Shown here: positions 31,610-40,485 of the stretch, piece after piece
Layout: the number at the start of each line of letters is the position of its first letter
Position numbering within the stretch: position 1 is the stretch's first letter
Source: Pseudomonadota bacterium
GTDB taxonomy: Bacteria; Pseudomonadota; Alphaproteobacteria; Sphingomonadales; Sphingomonadaceae
Length of the DNA: 64,000 bases
NCBI GenBank assembly: GCA_021847605.1
Contig: JAJZQN010000001.1
Span: 62,001-126,000, forward strand
Direction of reading: 5' to 3'
Translations under genes and position numbers: made by a program
Notes under the pieces: model-generated
What the model was told of the DNA's origin: nothing
What the model saw: only the letters and a program-made list of their open reading frames with translations
The model's database searches: none

Positions 31610-33226
31610 CTATCTCGTGACGCCAATATCCGTATGGGGATAGGCGATGCCCAACTGTTCCAGATAGCTGCTATATTTTGCGGGATCATAATAATATTTC
31701 TCCAGCTCCGGCCGCATCCGATCCATGATCTCCTTGTTCAGATGGATAGCCGGCTTGTCGTCTGCGGTCAGCACCGGGTCATATTTCTGGTCCTTGGTCT
31801 GGACATTGGTGAAATAGGCCTTGGCCTCGCTGACCAGTGCGGGGGTTGTCATGATGTCGAGGACGGTCATGGCTACCGCCTTGGCCCCCGCGACCGCGCC
31901 CTTGTGCGCGATCGGCGTCGCCATCGCGATCGCCGACGTGACATTATGGCCGATCATACTGGGAATGTTGGACGGAAAGCGGATGGTGATGGTCGGCACC
32001 GTCCACATGATATCGCCAATGTCATCGGACCCGCCGCCGTTCGACTTGCCCCGCGACTCGGGGGTGGAAAGTGCGCTGACCTTGTCCTCCAGCGGCTTGA
32101 TCTCCAACTTGTTGGCCTGCTGCGCCGCCTTGGCGAAGGCTTGGTCCTGCGCGGTCCATTTGGGCATCCCGACCATCTGGATGTTGGCATAGGCCGCCTC
32201 GGCCAAAGGCTTGTTGCCGAAATTGGGCGCGGCATAGCCGAGAATGCGGCGGGTGACGGTGGTGCCGGTCGCCTTGGCCGCCGCGTCCGCGATCTCGCTG
32301 CCGGTTTCGTAGAGCTTGTGGATCGAATCGAAGGTCTGTTCGCGGAAATAATACCATACGGTCGCTTCGCCCGGCACGATGTTGGGCTGGCCGCCGCCAT
32401 TGGTGATGACATAGTGCGACCGCTGAGTGATGGGCAGGTGTTCGCGGCGCATGTTCCATGCGATGTCCATCAGTTCCACGCCGTCCAGTGCGCTGCGCCC
32501 GGCCCAGGGTGCGCCGGCGGCGTGCGATGTCTTTCCGTGGAAATTATACTCCACCGACACCATCCCGTTATTGCCCATTTCGCCATAGCCGGTGCCAAAT
32601 CCCGAACCGACATGCGTGAAGATCGATGCGTCGACATCCTTGAACAGGCCGGCGCGTACATAGAATGCCTTGGTCGCCAGCAATTCTTCTGCAACGCCCG
32701 GCCACAGCATCAGGCGGCCCTTCATCCCCCGCTTTTCCATGACATTCTTGGTCGCGATGGCGGCGGCCACGATCAGCGGCATACCCGAATTATGCCCTTC
32801 GCCATGCCCCGGTGCGCCTGCGACCATAGGCTTTAGCGTGGGCGATCCGGGATATTGGGACAGGCCCAGCAGCCCGTCCACGTCCGAACCGAGCGCGACA
32901 AGCGGGCCGCCCGTGCCCCATGTCGCGGTCCATGCGGTCGGTATGCCCGCAACGCCCCTGGTGATGGTGAAACCATTTTTCTCCAAAATGCCGGTCAGAT
33001 AATCGGCAGTCTTGAATTCCTGAAAACCCGGTTCGGCGAAGCTGAAAAGGCTGTCGACCATTTCCTGCACCAGCTTGGCCTCGCCGTCGATCGCGGTTGC
33101 TACCTCCTGCTTCAACGCGGCGGGCGCCTTGGCAGCGGCGGGAAGCGGGACAGTGGCGAACGTGGTCGAAACCAGCAACAGGGCGGCAAGCGACTTGCCA
33201 GGCAGCGATCGGGCGGATTTCAGCAT
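31610..33226 (-). CDS. Secreted M20D-type amidohydrolase (copy 2)
   Basis: 538 residues from the ATG at 33226, with GGAGACATT upstream. It shares nearly every block with copy 1, for example WTATWGTGGPLVALGSD, APGHGEGHNSGMPLI, WPGVAEELLATKAFYV and DDIGDIMWTVPTITI, so the two arose by tandem duplication. The signal peptides differ in sequence (SLAALLLVSTTFATVPLPAA here), as do a few loop positions (SQYPGSPTLKPM against SQTPGSPVIKPM), which may tune substrate choice. It lies 74 bp downstream of the TonB receptor gene on the same strand, giving a receptor-hydrolase-hydrolase unit. Confidence 0.88.
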   Translation of the reverse strand: MLKSARSLPGKSLAALLLVSTTFATVPLPAAAKAPAALKQEVATAIDGEAKLVQEMVDSLFSFAEPGFQEFKTADYLTGILEKNGFTITRGVAGIPTAWTATWGTGGPLVALGSDVDGLLGLSQYPGSPTLKPMVAGAPGHGEGHNSGMPLIVAAAIATKNVMEKRGMKGRLMLWPGVAEELLATKAFYVRAGLFKDVDASIFTHVGSGFGTGYGEMGNNGMVSVEYNFHGKTSHAAGAPWAGRSALDGVELMDIAWNMRREHLPITQRSHYVITNGGGQPNIVPGEATVWYYFREQTFDSIHKLYETGSEIADAAAKATGTTVTRRILGYAAPNFGNKPLAEAAYANIQMVGMPKWTAQDQAFAKAAQQANKLEIKPLEDKVSALSTPESRGKSNGGGSDDIGDIMWTVPTITIRFPSNIPSMIGHNVTSAIAMATPIAHKGAVAGAKAVAMTVLDIMTTPALVSEAKAYFTNVQTKDQKYDPVLTADDKPAIHLNKEIMDRMRPELEKYYYDPAKYSSYLEQLGIAYPHTDIGVTR

Positions 33227-33303
33227 CACGAATGTCTCCAGAACGGACGAATCACGGATAGGGAGCGGGTCGGCGACACGGGTCGCCGACCGCCAAAGTC
33301 AGG

Positions 33304-36300
33304 TCAGATGGACAGGCGCACGCCCATGCGGAATACGCGGCCCAGAACGTCGTAGAGGGCGCGGTTGGTCTGCGGATAAGCGGGCGTGTTGTTGCCCGTC
33401 GGGCCAATGCCGACCAGCACCGGATCCTTGTCGAATATGTTGCGGACCGAAAGGAACAATTGTGTCTTCGATCCGCCCATGTCGAAATTATAGCTTGCGT
33501 TGAGGTCGAAGTAGAACGCGCCCTTGATCTTGTTCAGGTTGATCGTGCGATTGTCGGCGGTCGAAAGCGGGCAGGCGGTGTCGCAGACGATATAATTATT
33601 GTTGTAGACGCCGCTGGACACGCCGCGCGCTACGCCCTGGATGCTAAAGCCTGCGTCCATGTCGTATCCGGCGGTGAAGCGATAGGTCCAGTCGGGCAGG
33701 CCGCCGGTATTCTGGCCGGCCGCATCGGTCGTGGCGGTGACGCCATTGTCCAGTTTCAGTTCGAACGCCTTGCTGACCAGCGCGCGCAGCGTCATGTTGC
33801 CGGGACCGACCTGCCTGCGATAGCTGGCTTCGATGTCGATGCCGCTGGTCTTCTCGGTCACGAAGTTGGTCGGCTTGATTTCGATGCTGGTGATGGCCAG
33901 CCCCGGCGTGACGATGCCACGGCCGCCGCTGGTAGATATGGCGGTACAGGCCAGCGCGATATTTTGCAGATAGCATTGATCGACCAGCGTCTGCGCCGCC
34001 AGGGATGAGATCGACCCGTCGATTTTGATATTATAATAATCCACCGACATGGCGAAGCCCGGCAGGAAGGTGGGCGTCAATACAACGCCCGCGCCATAGG
34101 TCTTGGCGATTTCGGGTTGCAGGGTCGGGTTGCCCACGGTGGATTCGTTGAACTGGTCCGCGCGCACCGTCGCGCCACTGGGGACGTTGACGGTGTTGGT
34201 ACGCCCGGTGCCTGGCGCGAACAATTCGCTCAGGTTCGGCGCGCGGATGTCGCGGGACACGGTGCCCCGGAACTTGATGTCGTCCATCGCCTGCCAGGTC
34301 AGGCCAGCCTTCCAGGTGTTGACGCTGCCCGATGTCGAATAGTCGGTCACGCGGAACGCGCCATTGAAATCCATACCCCGGAAGATCGGGACGATCGTTT
34401 CGAGATAGGCTTCCTTCACATTATAGCGACCGATGGTGGGCAGATAGTTGCCATAGATCCAGGTGCCGGTCGTGACCCCGTTGGCGACGATCGGCCGGAA
34501 CAGGCTGTCGACCGATCCGGTCACCGATTCCTTGCGATATTCGCCGCCGAACGCGATCGAGATCGGTCCGGCCCACAGGTCGAACAGATTATTGGTCGAA
34601 AAATTGATCGCTGCCACTTCCTGCTTGAGGTCCTGCTTACGCAGCGGCTGGAGACCATTGTACAGTACATAGCCGATCGCCGCCGCCGATGCGCCGTTGG
34701 TGCCGATGCGGTTCAGCGGAACGCAGCTTCGATCGTTGTTATTGGGGTTGGCATCCACATTGATGCGGCAGACGATCGTTCCGGGGGCATAGCCGCCGAC
34801 ATTGCCCGCAGCCGCGACGACCGCGTCGGTGGCACTTGCCATGCGCGAAATATTCCATGCGTTTGTCAGCAGTTCGCTCGTCTTGGTCTTGCCGAGCTGA
34901 TAATAGGCGTCCCACGTCCAGTCGCTCGATGCGACTGAAAATTCGCCGCGTCCGCCCGCGACATAGCGGAACACCTGCCGCGTATTGTCGCTGCCCTGCG
35001 GCGGCAGGAAGATGTTGCTGGTGCCGATCTGGACCGACGTCAGGTTGTTGGCGACCATCGCCGCCCGTACGCTGTCGGGCAGGAAGGCATTGTCGCGCTG
35101 GATCGTGACGCCCACTGTCGGGGTCTGCTGATAAAAGCTTTGGCCGTTATAACGGCTGTAGGAAAACTGGCCGAATATCTCGATCAACGGCGAAAATTCA
35201 TAGCTCAGGCGGCCAAAGGCGCTCTGACGCTTTTCCGAAGGCAGCAGGGTCGCGCTGCCGCGATGTCCCTTGGTAGTGATGTCGGTGTCGCCGCCGATCA
35301 TCCACTGGCCGTTGGTCGCGCCGAAATTGAGCTGGTTGACCGATGCCTTGCCGGTTGCCGGATTGATCGACCCGAAATAGGTGCCGCGCAACGAGCCGGT
35401 GCTGATGAGGCCGCCCGGCGTGAACTGGCCGGTGCCGATGCCCGCCTGGACGATATATTCGGGGACGCAGGGTGTATTGAGCGATGCTGCGTCGGTGCAG
35501 CGGGCCGCGCTGTAGGCCGGGTTGTTGGCCAGGAAATAGCCGCTGTCGTTCCAGTCGCGGTCGATCGACTGGATACCCGCCTGCGTGAAATATTCGCCTG
35601 ATACCAGGATATGACCCTTGCCATCGGCAAAGGATTTCCCGCCGGTCGCATTGAACTTGTAGTTTTTGCCGTCGTCGCGAGTGGTGACGCCATATTCATA
35701 TTCGGTCTTGAAGCCGGTAAAGTCACGGTCGAGGATGAAGTTGACCACGCCCGACACGGCGTCCGAACCATAAGCGGACGAAGCGCCGCCGGTCACCACC
35801 TCGACCCGTTCGATCAGCGCCTGCGGAAAGGTGTTGACGTCGACCTGGCCGGTCGTGGTGGAGGTGACGGAGCGCTGGCCGTCGAACAGCACCAGCGTGC
35901 GGTTGGCGCCCAGGTTGCGCAGGTTGACGCTGTTGATACCTGCCGCGCCGTTGCTGAGCGAACCGTTGGAGGACGCCGCCGTGCCGCTGCCGCGAACCGC
36001 CGGCAGGGTGTTGACGAAGTCGGAAATATTGGCCGGCGCTTCCGCCTTCAACTCCTTGGTGCTGATGATGCTGACGGGCGTCGGCGCGTCATATCCGTCG
36101 CGGACGATGCGCGACCCGGTGACTGTGATGTCGCTCGAACTGTCGGGCGCGGTCGCCTGCTCGTCGGGCAGGGACGCGACGGTCTGCGCCGTGGCGATTG
36201 CCGACGCTGCGCACAGGGCCGCAGCGCAGGCCGTTCCCAGCAGCCGGTGCGCGCGTCGGCTGGATGCGTGACCGATATGGTCGGATTGCGTGATGTTCAT
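33304..36300 (-). CDS. TonB-dependent outer-membrane receptor
   Basis: 998 residues. A signal peptide ends around ASAIATAQT. The plug domain begins near ITVTGSRIVRDGYDAPTPVS with ISDFVNTLPAVRGSG and SVNLRNLGANRTLVLFDGQR, typical of the large sphingomonad/Caulobacter receptors that import oligomeric organics. The barrel runs to the C-terminus, which closes with a long strand ending VFRMGVRLSI. It energises uptake of a bulky substrate across the outer membrane. First gene of a unit with two secreted amidohydrolases, so the ligand is probably an amide-containing compound or peptide fragment (inference). Confidence 0.93.
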   Translation of the reverse strand: MNITQSDHIGHASSRRAHRLLGTACAAALCAASAIATAQTVASLPDEQATAPDSSSDITVTGSRIVRDGYDAPTPVSIISTKELKAEAPANISDFVNTLPAVRGSGTAASSNGSLSNGAAGINSVNLRNLGANRTLVLFDGQRSVTSTTTGQVDVNTFPQALIERVEVVTGGASSAYGSDAVSGVVNFILDRDFTGFKTEYEYGVTTRDDGKNYKFNATGGKSFADGKGHILVSGEYFTQAGIQSIDRDWNDSGYFLANNPAYSAARCTDAASLNTPCVPEYIVQAGIGTGQFTPGGLISTGSLRGTYFGSINPATGKASVNQLNFGATNGQWMIGGDTDITTKGHRGSATLLPSEKRQSAFGRLSYEFSPLIEIFGQFSYSRYNGQSFYQQTPTVGVTIQRDNAFLPDSVRAAMVANNLTSVQIGTSNIFLPPQGSDNTRQVFRYVAGGRGEFSVASSDWTWDAYYQLGKTKTSELLTNAWNISRMASATDAVVAAAGNVGGYAPGTIVCRINVDANPNNNDRSCVPLNRIGTNGASAAAIGYVLYNGLQPLRKQDLKQEVAAINFSTNNLFDLWAGPISIAFGGEYRKESVTGSVDSLFRPIVANGVTTGTWIYGNYLPTIGRYNVKEAYLETIVPIFRGMDFNGAFRVTDYSTSGSVNTWKAGLTWQAMDDIKFRGTVSRDIRAPNLSELFAPGTGRTNTVNVPSGATVRADQFNESTVGNPTLQPEIAKTYGAGVVLTPTFLPGFAMSVDYYNIKIDGSISSLAAQTLVDQCYLQNIALACTAISTSGGRGIVTPGLAITSIEIKPTNFVTEKTSGIDIEASYRRQVGPGNMTLRALVSKAFELKLDNGVTATTDAAGQNTGGLPDWTYRFTAGYDMDAGFSIQGVARGVSSGVYNNNYIVCDTACPLSTADNRTINLNKIKGAFYFDLNASYNFDMGGSKTQLFLSVRNIFDKDPVLVGIGPTGNNTPAYPQTNRALYDVLGRVFRMGVRLSI

Positions 36301-36586
36301 GTGTGACCCCCTGTTGCTACTGCTCCCAGGCCTCCACGCACCCCTCTACATACTATTGTTTTTATTATATTTTATCCGTCTTCATTACCTCATTTGCGAC
36401 CCGGAGACCCTTGTTCGTAATCCCTCGCAGACCGAAACGAAGCGGGTTTTGCCAATCCGCTATCGCCCCTTCGCCCACCTCTTGCGTAGGAACGAGACTA
36501 ACAGAAATTCTGTTGCGATTTCTGCTAATTTGCCGCAATTTCTACTGATATAATTTTAATATTCATCAAAACGAGAACGATTCTTG
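36301..36586. promoter_or_regulatory. Divergent promoter region between the TonB receptor and the Lrp gene
   Basis: 286 bp, noticeably AT-rich in 36350-36400 and 36500-36570 compared with the flanking genes. Such a shared region between a Lrp-type gene and its divergent target is where the regulator normally binds. I could not fix individual -35/-10 boxes or Lrp sites. Confidence 0.5.
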
Positions 36587-37090
36587 ATGTATTCCAACAA
36601 TCTTTCCCTCGATGCCGTTGATTATCGAATCCTCAAGGCGCTGTCGGAAGATGGGCGGGCGTCCGATGTGTCGGTGGGTGAACAGATCAACCTGTCCAGC
36701 ACGGCGGTCGCGCGGCGGCGACGAATCATGGAGGATGCTGGGGTGATTGATGGCTATACCGCCCGCCTCAACTTGCGCGCGCTGGGTTTCAGCGGGGTGG
36801 TGATGGTGATGATCGAATTGGTGTCGCAGGCCGAAAATGTCCTGAACGAATTTGAAAAGGAGGTGGTCAAATGTCCCTCCGTCTCCTTTTGCGGCTTCGT
36901 GTCGGGGGACACAGATTTCATGCTGATGATTCATGTCAGCTCGCTCGACGAATATGATTCCATCTATCGCAAGGAATTGTCGATCTTGCCCCATGTCGCA
37001 AAGATCAGGAGCAGCATCATCCTGCGGGAAGTTGCGCGCCGCGCCAATGTGCCGATCCTGTTCGAACGGCCCACGGCAGGATCGCGATAG
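36587..37090 (+). CDS. Lrp/AsnC-family transcriptional regulator
   Basis: 167 residues from the ATG at 36587. The winged helix-turn-helix is in VDYRILKALSEDGRASDVSV, GEQINLSSTAVARRRRIMED. A RAM ligand-binding domain follows (GFSGVVMVMIELVSQAENVL, FVSGDTDFMLMIHVSSLDEY). It likely senses an amino acid or related metabolite and controls the divergent receptor-amidohydrolase unit and perhaps the protease gene 71 bp downstream on its own strand. Family clear, targets inferred from position. Confidence 0.92.
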   Translation: MYSNNLSLDAVDYRILKALSEDGRASDVSVGEQINLSSTAVARRRRIMEDAGVIDGYTARLNLRALGFSGVVMVMIELVSQAENVLNEFEKEVVKCPSVSFCGFVSGDTDFMLMIHVSSLDEYDSIYRKELSILPHVAKIRSSIILREVARRANVPILFERPTAGSR

Positions 37091-37161
37091 CGGATTGCCG
37101 CGCGTCGCGCGTTTGACGGGTGCGGGGGATCATACCGGTCGCCCATCGCGGGGAGTCGCAC

Positions 37162-39666
37162 ATGGCTGAACGGGGTCCATATTCAGTTTCACGCGCACGT
37201 CGCCGGGCAGTCCATGCCGCGACCGGGGCGCTGGCGCTGATCGCGCTTGGTGACATGGCGGGCGCGGCACCGGCTGGACCGGCGTTGGCGGGCAGCGCCG
37301 CCGCGACAACCCGGATGGACGGCTTCATTCCGCTGCGCTGGGACGCGGCGAAGGGTCGGGTGTTGATGGAAATTCCCGCCTTCGACCAGGATATTCTCTA
37401 TTATGTCTCGGCGGCGACGGGCGGCGGATCGGTCGAACTGCCGCTGGACCGGGGCGTCATGTACAGCGCGGTCATCCGTTTCCAGCAGGCCGGAGCGAAG
37501 GTGCTCGTGACGGAAATCAATCAGGATTACCGCTCGCTGGGCGGCGATGGCGCGCACGCGCAGGGCGTTGCGGACTCCTTCCCCACCTCGGTACTGGCGG
37601 CGTTGCCGATCGAATCCAACGCGGGTGGCAAGGTGGTGGTGGACGCCACAGCCCTATTCATGCGTGACGCGGCCAATATCGAATCTACGCTCAAGCGCGC
37701 CAATCAGGGGACATATAAGTTCGACGCCGCGCGCAGCAGCTTCTACCCCGCCCGGATCAAGGCTTTCCCCGACAATAGCGAGATCGAGACGGTCTCCACC
37801 TTCGCTGGCGACGCCCCCGGCGCGCTGGTCCGCAACACCACGCCCGATCCGCGCGCCATGACGATGCGGATACATCACAGCTTCCTGCGCGCGCCGGTCG
37901 GCTATACCCCGCGCGCGGGCGATCCGCGCATCGGCGTCAGCACGATGAAGTTCCACGATTATTCCAGGCCGTTCAGCGAAGGCCCGGAAACCGAATGGAT
38001 CACGCGCTGGCGACTGGAAAAGAAGCATCCGTCCGCCGCGATGAGCGAGCCGGTCAAGCCCATCACCTTCTATTTCGACCCTGCCATTCCCGGCCCGATC
38101 CGCCATGCGATGAAGGCTGGCCTGCTATGGTGGAACAAGGCGTTCGAAGCGGCAGGGTTCGTTAATGCGATCCGTGCGGAGGATGCGCCGGTCGACATGG
38201 ACCCGATGGACATACGCTATGCCTATGTCCTGTGGATCAACCGTGACGAGCGGGGTTTCTCGAGCGGCGGCACCTATCGCGATCCACGCACGGGAGAGAT
38301 CATCGGGTCAAAAACGCGGATGGACACGCACCGCATCCGCACGATAGGCAATTATTGGGACGCCTATATGGGCGGATTGCCCGCCGACGGCAGCGGCGTG
38401 ACGGTGGCCGATCCCAGCCTGCTGACGCCCGGCGCCATGGCCGACATGCCTGCGGGACAACGTGACATGGTGCTGCTGCGCCAGGCGCTGCTGACCGCGC
38501 ATGAATTGGGGCACGCATTCGGTTTCGGGCATAATTTCGCCTCCAGCCTGAACGACCGGGCGTCGGTGATGGAATATCCCACGCCCCGCGTGAAGGTCGT
38601 GGACGGCAGGCTGGACCTCAGCGAATCCTTCCAGAAGCAGATCGGCGCCTATGACATGGCGATGGCGCGCTATGCCTACAGCGTCTTTCCGGCAGCGCAG
38701 GAAAAGGCGGGCCTGAACGGCGTGATCGCGGACATGCGCGGTCAGGGGCTTCTCTATGTGCCGGATACTGATCCGCGCTGGACCTGGTATGACGACCGGG
38801 CGACGCCGACCGAAAATCTGGCCGAAGCGATGGCGGCGCGCAAGATAATGATCGACCATTATGGTCCCGACATGCTGCTGCCCGGCGAACCGATCGGGTC
38901 GCTGCGCAACACGCGGCTGTGGATGGCCTATCTGCACCATCGCTATGCGATCGAATCCGGTCTCAAATATGTCGGCGGCCTGTATGAGAATATCGTCGTG
39001 AAGGGCGAGACGATCCCGCCGACGGAGTTCGTGCCCGCAACCCTGCAGCGCGATGTGCTGGCTTTGCTGATGGACGCGATCGAACCGGCCAACATGACCC
39101 TGCCCGAAACGCTGCTGGCGCAATTGACGCCCGATCCGGGCAATAATCTGGAAGACCTGTCCAGCGACGACGCCTTCGACCAGCTCAAGGCCGCCCGGAT
39201 ATTGTCGGCGCTGGTGCTGGAACCTCTGTTCGAAGGCAAGCGGGCGACGCGGATGATTGCCTTGGCCGCGCGCACGCCCGACACACTGACGCTGCCCGAA
39301 ATGGTGGATGCGGTGATGGCGCATAGCTGGCGTGCGCCGCGCGACGCCGATGCGCAGGGACGGGCGTTTCGTCGGGTGACGCAGCGGGTGGCGCTGGAAT
39401 CGATGATGATCCTGAGTGCAGACACGACCGCTTCGGCCGAGGCACGCGCCTATATTACCGAACGACTTGTCCAGCTTGCGGACGACCTAAAGACGCGCAA
39501 GGATACTGACCCGATCACGACGGCCCATTACCGGCAAGCCGCCCGCGACATCGGGCTTTATCTGGAAGACCCGGTCGCCCATACGCCCAAATCCTCTTCC
39601 TCGCCCTGGGGCAAGGGGCCGCGCTCGCGCTTCCCGATGCCGCCAGGCCCCCCGCTCGGCGGCTGA
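37162..39666 (+). CDS. Large secreted zinc metalloprotease (DUF5117/DUF4953 type)
   Basis: 834 residues from the ATG at 37162 (GGGGA upstream); the GTG at 37120 is less likely. A signal peptide of about 35 residues includes ALALIALGDMAGAAPAG. The zincin motif TAHELGHAFGFGHN (HExxHxxGxxH) lies at about 446-456. The N-terminal part matches the DUF5117 region (ILYYVSAATGGGSVELPLDR) and the C-terminal part DUF4953-like sequence. Extracellular or periplasmic degradation of protein is the likely role, supplying peptides to the neighbouring receptor and amidohydrolases. The tail is Pro-rich and low complexity. Confidence 0.85.
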   Translation: MAERGPYSVSRARRRAVHAATGALALIALGDMAGAAPAGPALAGSAAATTRMDGFIPLRWDAAKGRVLMEIPAFDQDILYYVSAATGGGSVELPLDRGVMYSAVIRFQQAGAKVLVTEINQDYRSLGGDGAHAQGVADSFPTSVLAALPIESNAGGKVVVDATALFMRDAANIESTLKRANQGTYKFDAARSSFYPARIKAFPDNSEIETVSTFAGDAPGALVRNTTPDPRAMTMRIHHSFLRAPVGYTPRAGDPRIGVSTMKFHDYSRPFSEGPETEWITRWRLEKKHPSAAMSEPVKPITFYFDPAIPGPIRHAMKAGLLWWNKAFEAAGFVNAIRAEDAPVDMDPMDIRYAYVLWINRDERGFSSGGTYRDPRTGEIIGSKTRMDTHRIRTIGNYWDAYMGGLPADGSGVTVADPSLLTPGAMADMPAGQRDMVLLRQALLTAHELGHAFGFGHNFASSLNDRASVMEYPTPRVKVVDGRLDLSESFQKQIGAYDMAMARYAYSVFPAAQEKAGLNGVIADMRGQGLLYVPDTDPRWTWYDDRATPTENLAEAMAARKIMIDHYGPDMLLPGEPIGSLRNTRLWMAYLHHRYAIESGLKYVGGLYENIVVKGETIPPTEFVPATLQRDVLALLMDAIEPANMTLPETLLAQLTPDPGNNLEDLSSDDAFDQLKAARILSALVLEPLFEGKRATRMIALAARTPDTLTLPEMVDAVMAHSWRAPRDADAQGRAFRRVTQRVALESMMILSADTTASAEARAYITERLVQLADDLKTRKDTDPITTAHYRQAARDIGLYLEDPVAHTPKSSSSPWGKGPRSRFPMPPGPPLGG

Positions 39667-39669
39667 GGC

Positions 39670-40005
39670 TCAGGTCGCGCGGGCAGTTGCGATGCGTTTG
39701 TCCAGATCGCTTCGGGCGCTGTCCATCGCTGGATCGTAGCACGCCTTATAGTCGCGTTTTTCGTAGAGTTCGCGCGCGCTGTTGATCTCACAAACCTGCT
39801 TGAGAGCATAGCGTATGCGGCTCGCGGCGCGGTCCACGGCGCGATCGTGACGCAGGTTCAGGTCCGCTAGCGCTACGGTGACGCTGCGCGTTACGCCGCG
39901 ATATTCGCCCGTCACCAGCATGACGTTGCCGCCTGACCGCGCAGGTGCGGCCATTGGCAGCAGGAGCGCGACCAGAGCCGCGCCCATCAGGGGTTTCTTC
40001 AACAT
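39670..40005 (-). CDS. UrcA-family protein
   Basis: 111 residues with a signal peptide (LKKPLMGAALVALLLPMAAP). The mature protein has VTVALADLNLRHDRAVDRAA, SRIRYALKQVCE and a later KACYDPAMDSAR with two cysteines that can form a disulphide. This is the UrcA pattern, a small secreted family frequent in sphingomonads and Caulobacterales, of unknown role. Convergent with the metalloprotease gene, 3 bp apart. Confidence 0.85.
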   Translation of the reverse strand: MLKKPLMGAALVALLLPMAAPARSGGNVMLVTGEYRGVTRSVTVALADLNLRHDRAVDRAASRIRYALKQVCEINSARELYEKRDYKACYDPAMDSARSDLDKRIATARAT

Positions 40006-40138
40006 CCTCTCATCCTCTTTTGATCGCCTCTTCGGGCCTCATTTAGATAGGCTTTCCGGTGAACAAAGGGAAGGAGTAAACCCCGAAAGTAGAGGATTCT
40101 GCCTAGCGTTCGAACCGACTGACCGTGAAGAGGCCAAT

Positions 40139-40307
40139 CGACCAGACTTGGCCGTACCCATCCTGGCTATCCGGCTTCCTTAGCGGCGATGGCTTTCAAA
40201 GGATGCGTGCCGACCTTCGCAAAAACTGCGATGAAATATGGGTGGTTGATTATTCCCCCTACGGTCGCCAGCCATGTTTCATTGGATCAGATCGCAATTG
40301 CCAGTGA
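40139..40307 (+). pseudogene. Remnant of an N6-adenine DNA methyltransferase
   Basis: Fifty or so codons read PSWLSGFLSGDGFQRMRADL, then RKNCDEIWVVDYSPYGRQP before drifting into unrelated residues and a stop. The phrases WLSG, FQRMRADLRK, DEIWVVDYSP and GRQP strongly resemble the middle of Eco57I/type ISP restriction methyltransferases (DEIWVIDLSPEGHQP in intact ones, from memory). No start, no catalytic NPPY and no downstream continuation are present. A relic of a lost restriction-modification gene inside a 480 bp gap. Confidence 0.5.
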
Positions 40308-40330
40308 GTTACAACATTGCTGGTCCCGTG

Positions 40331-40427
40331 AAGGCTGGGGTCTCAGGCGATGACCGAGTAGGCTGGAACAGGCGCCACATCTGACCGTTTCGCGGCGGCG
40401 CCTAAGATGCCAGCCTTCGCTGGCATG
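40331..40427. repeat. REP-like inverted repeats in the gap before purN
   Basis: An 8 bp perfect hairpin ATGCCAGC-CTTC-GCTGGCAT (40407-40426) pairs in opposite orientation with GAAGGCTGGGGTCTCAGGCG (about 40331-40350). The GCCAGCCTTCGCTGGC core is a recurring sphingomonad intergenic element. No coding sequence here. Confidence 0.65.
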
Positions 40428-40485
40428 ACGGATAATATGGCGTCGGCTTTCAGTGGTTGGTTGCCCGGAACTGGGCCAACCCCGC

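Noticed and set aside
31562-32836. 424-residue plus-strand frame over amidohydrolase copy 2
   Set aside because: Mirror of a conserved amidohydrolase; similar shadow frames occur over copy 1, which explains the apparent repeat.
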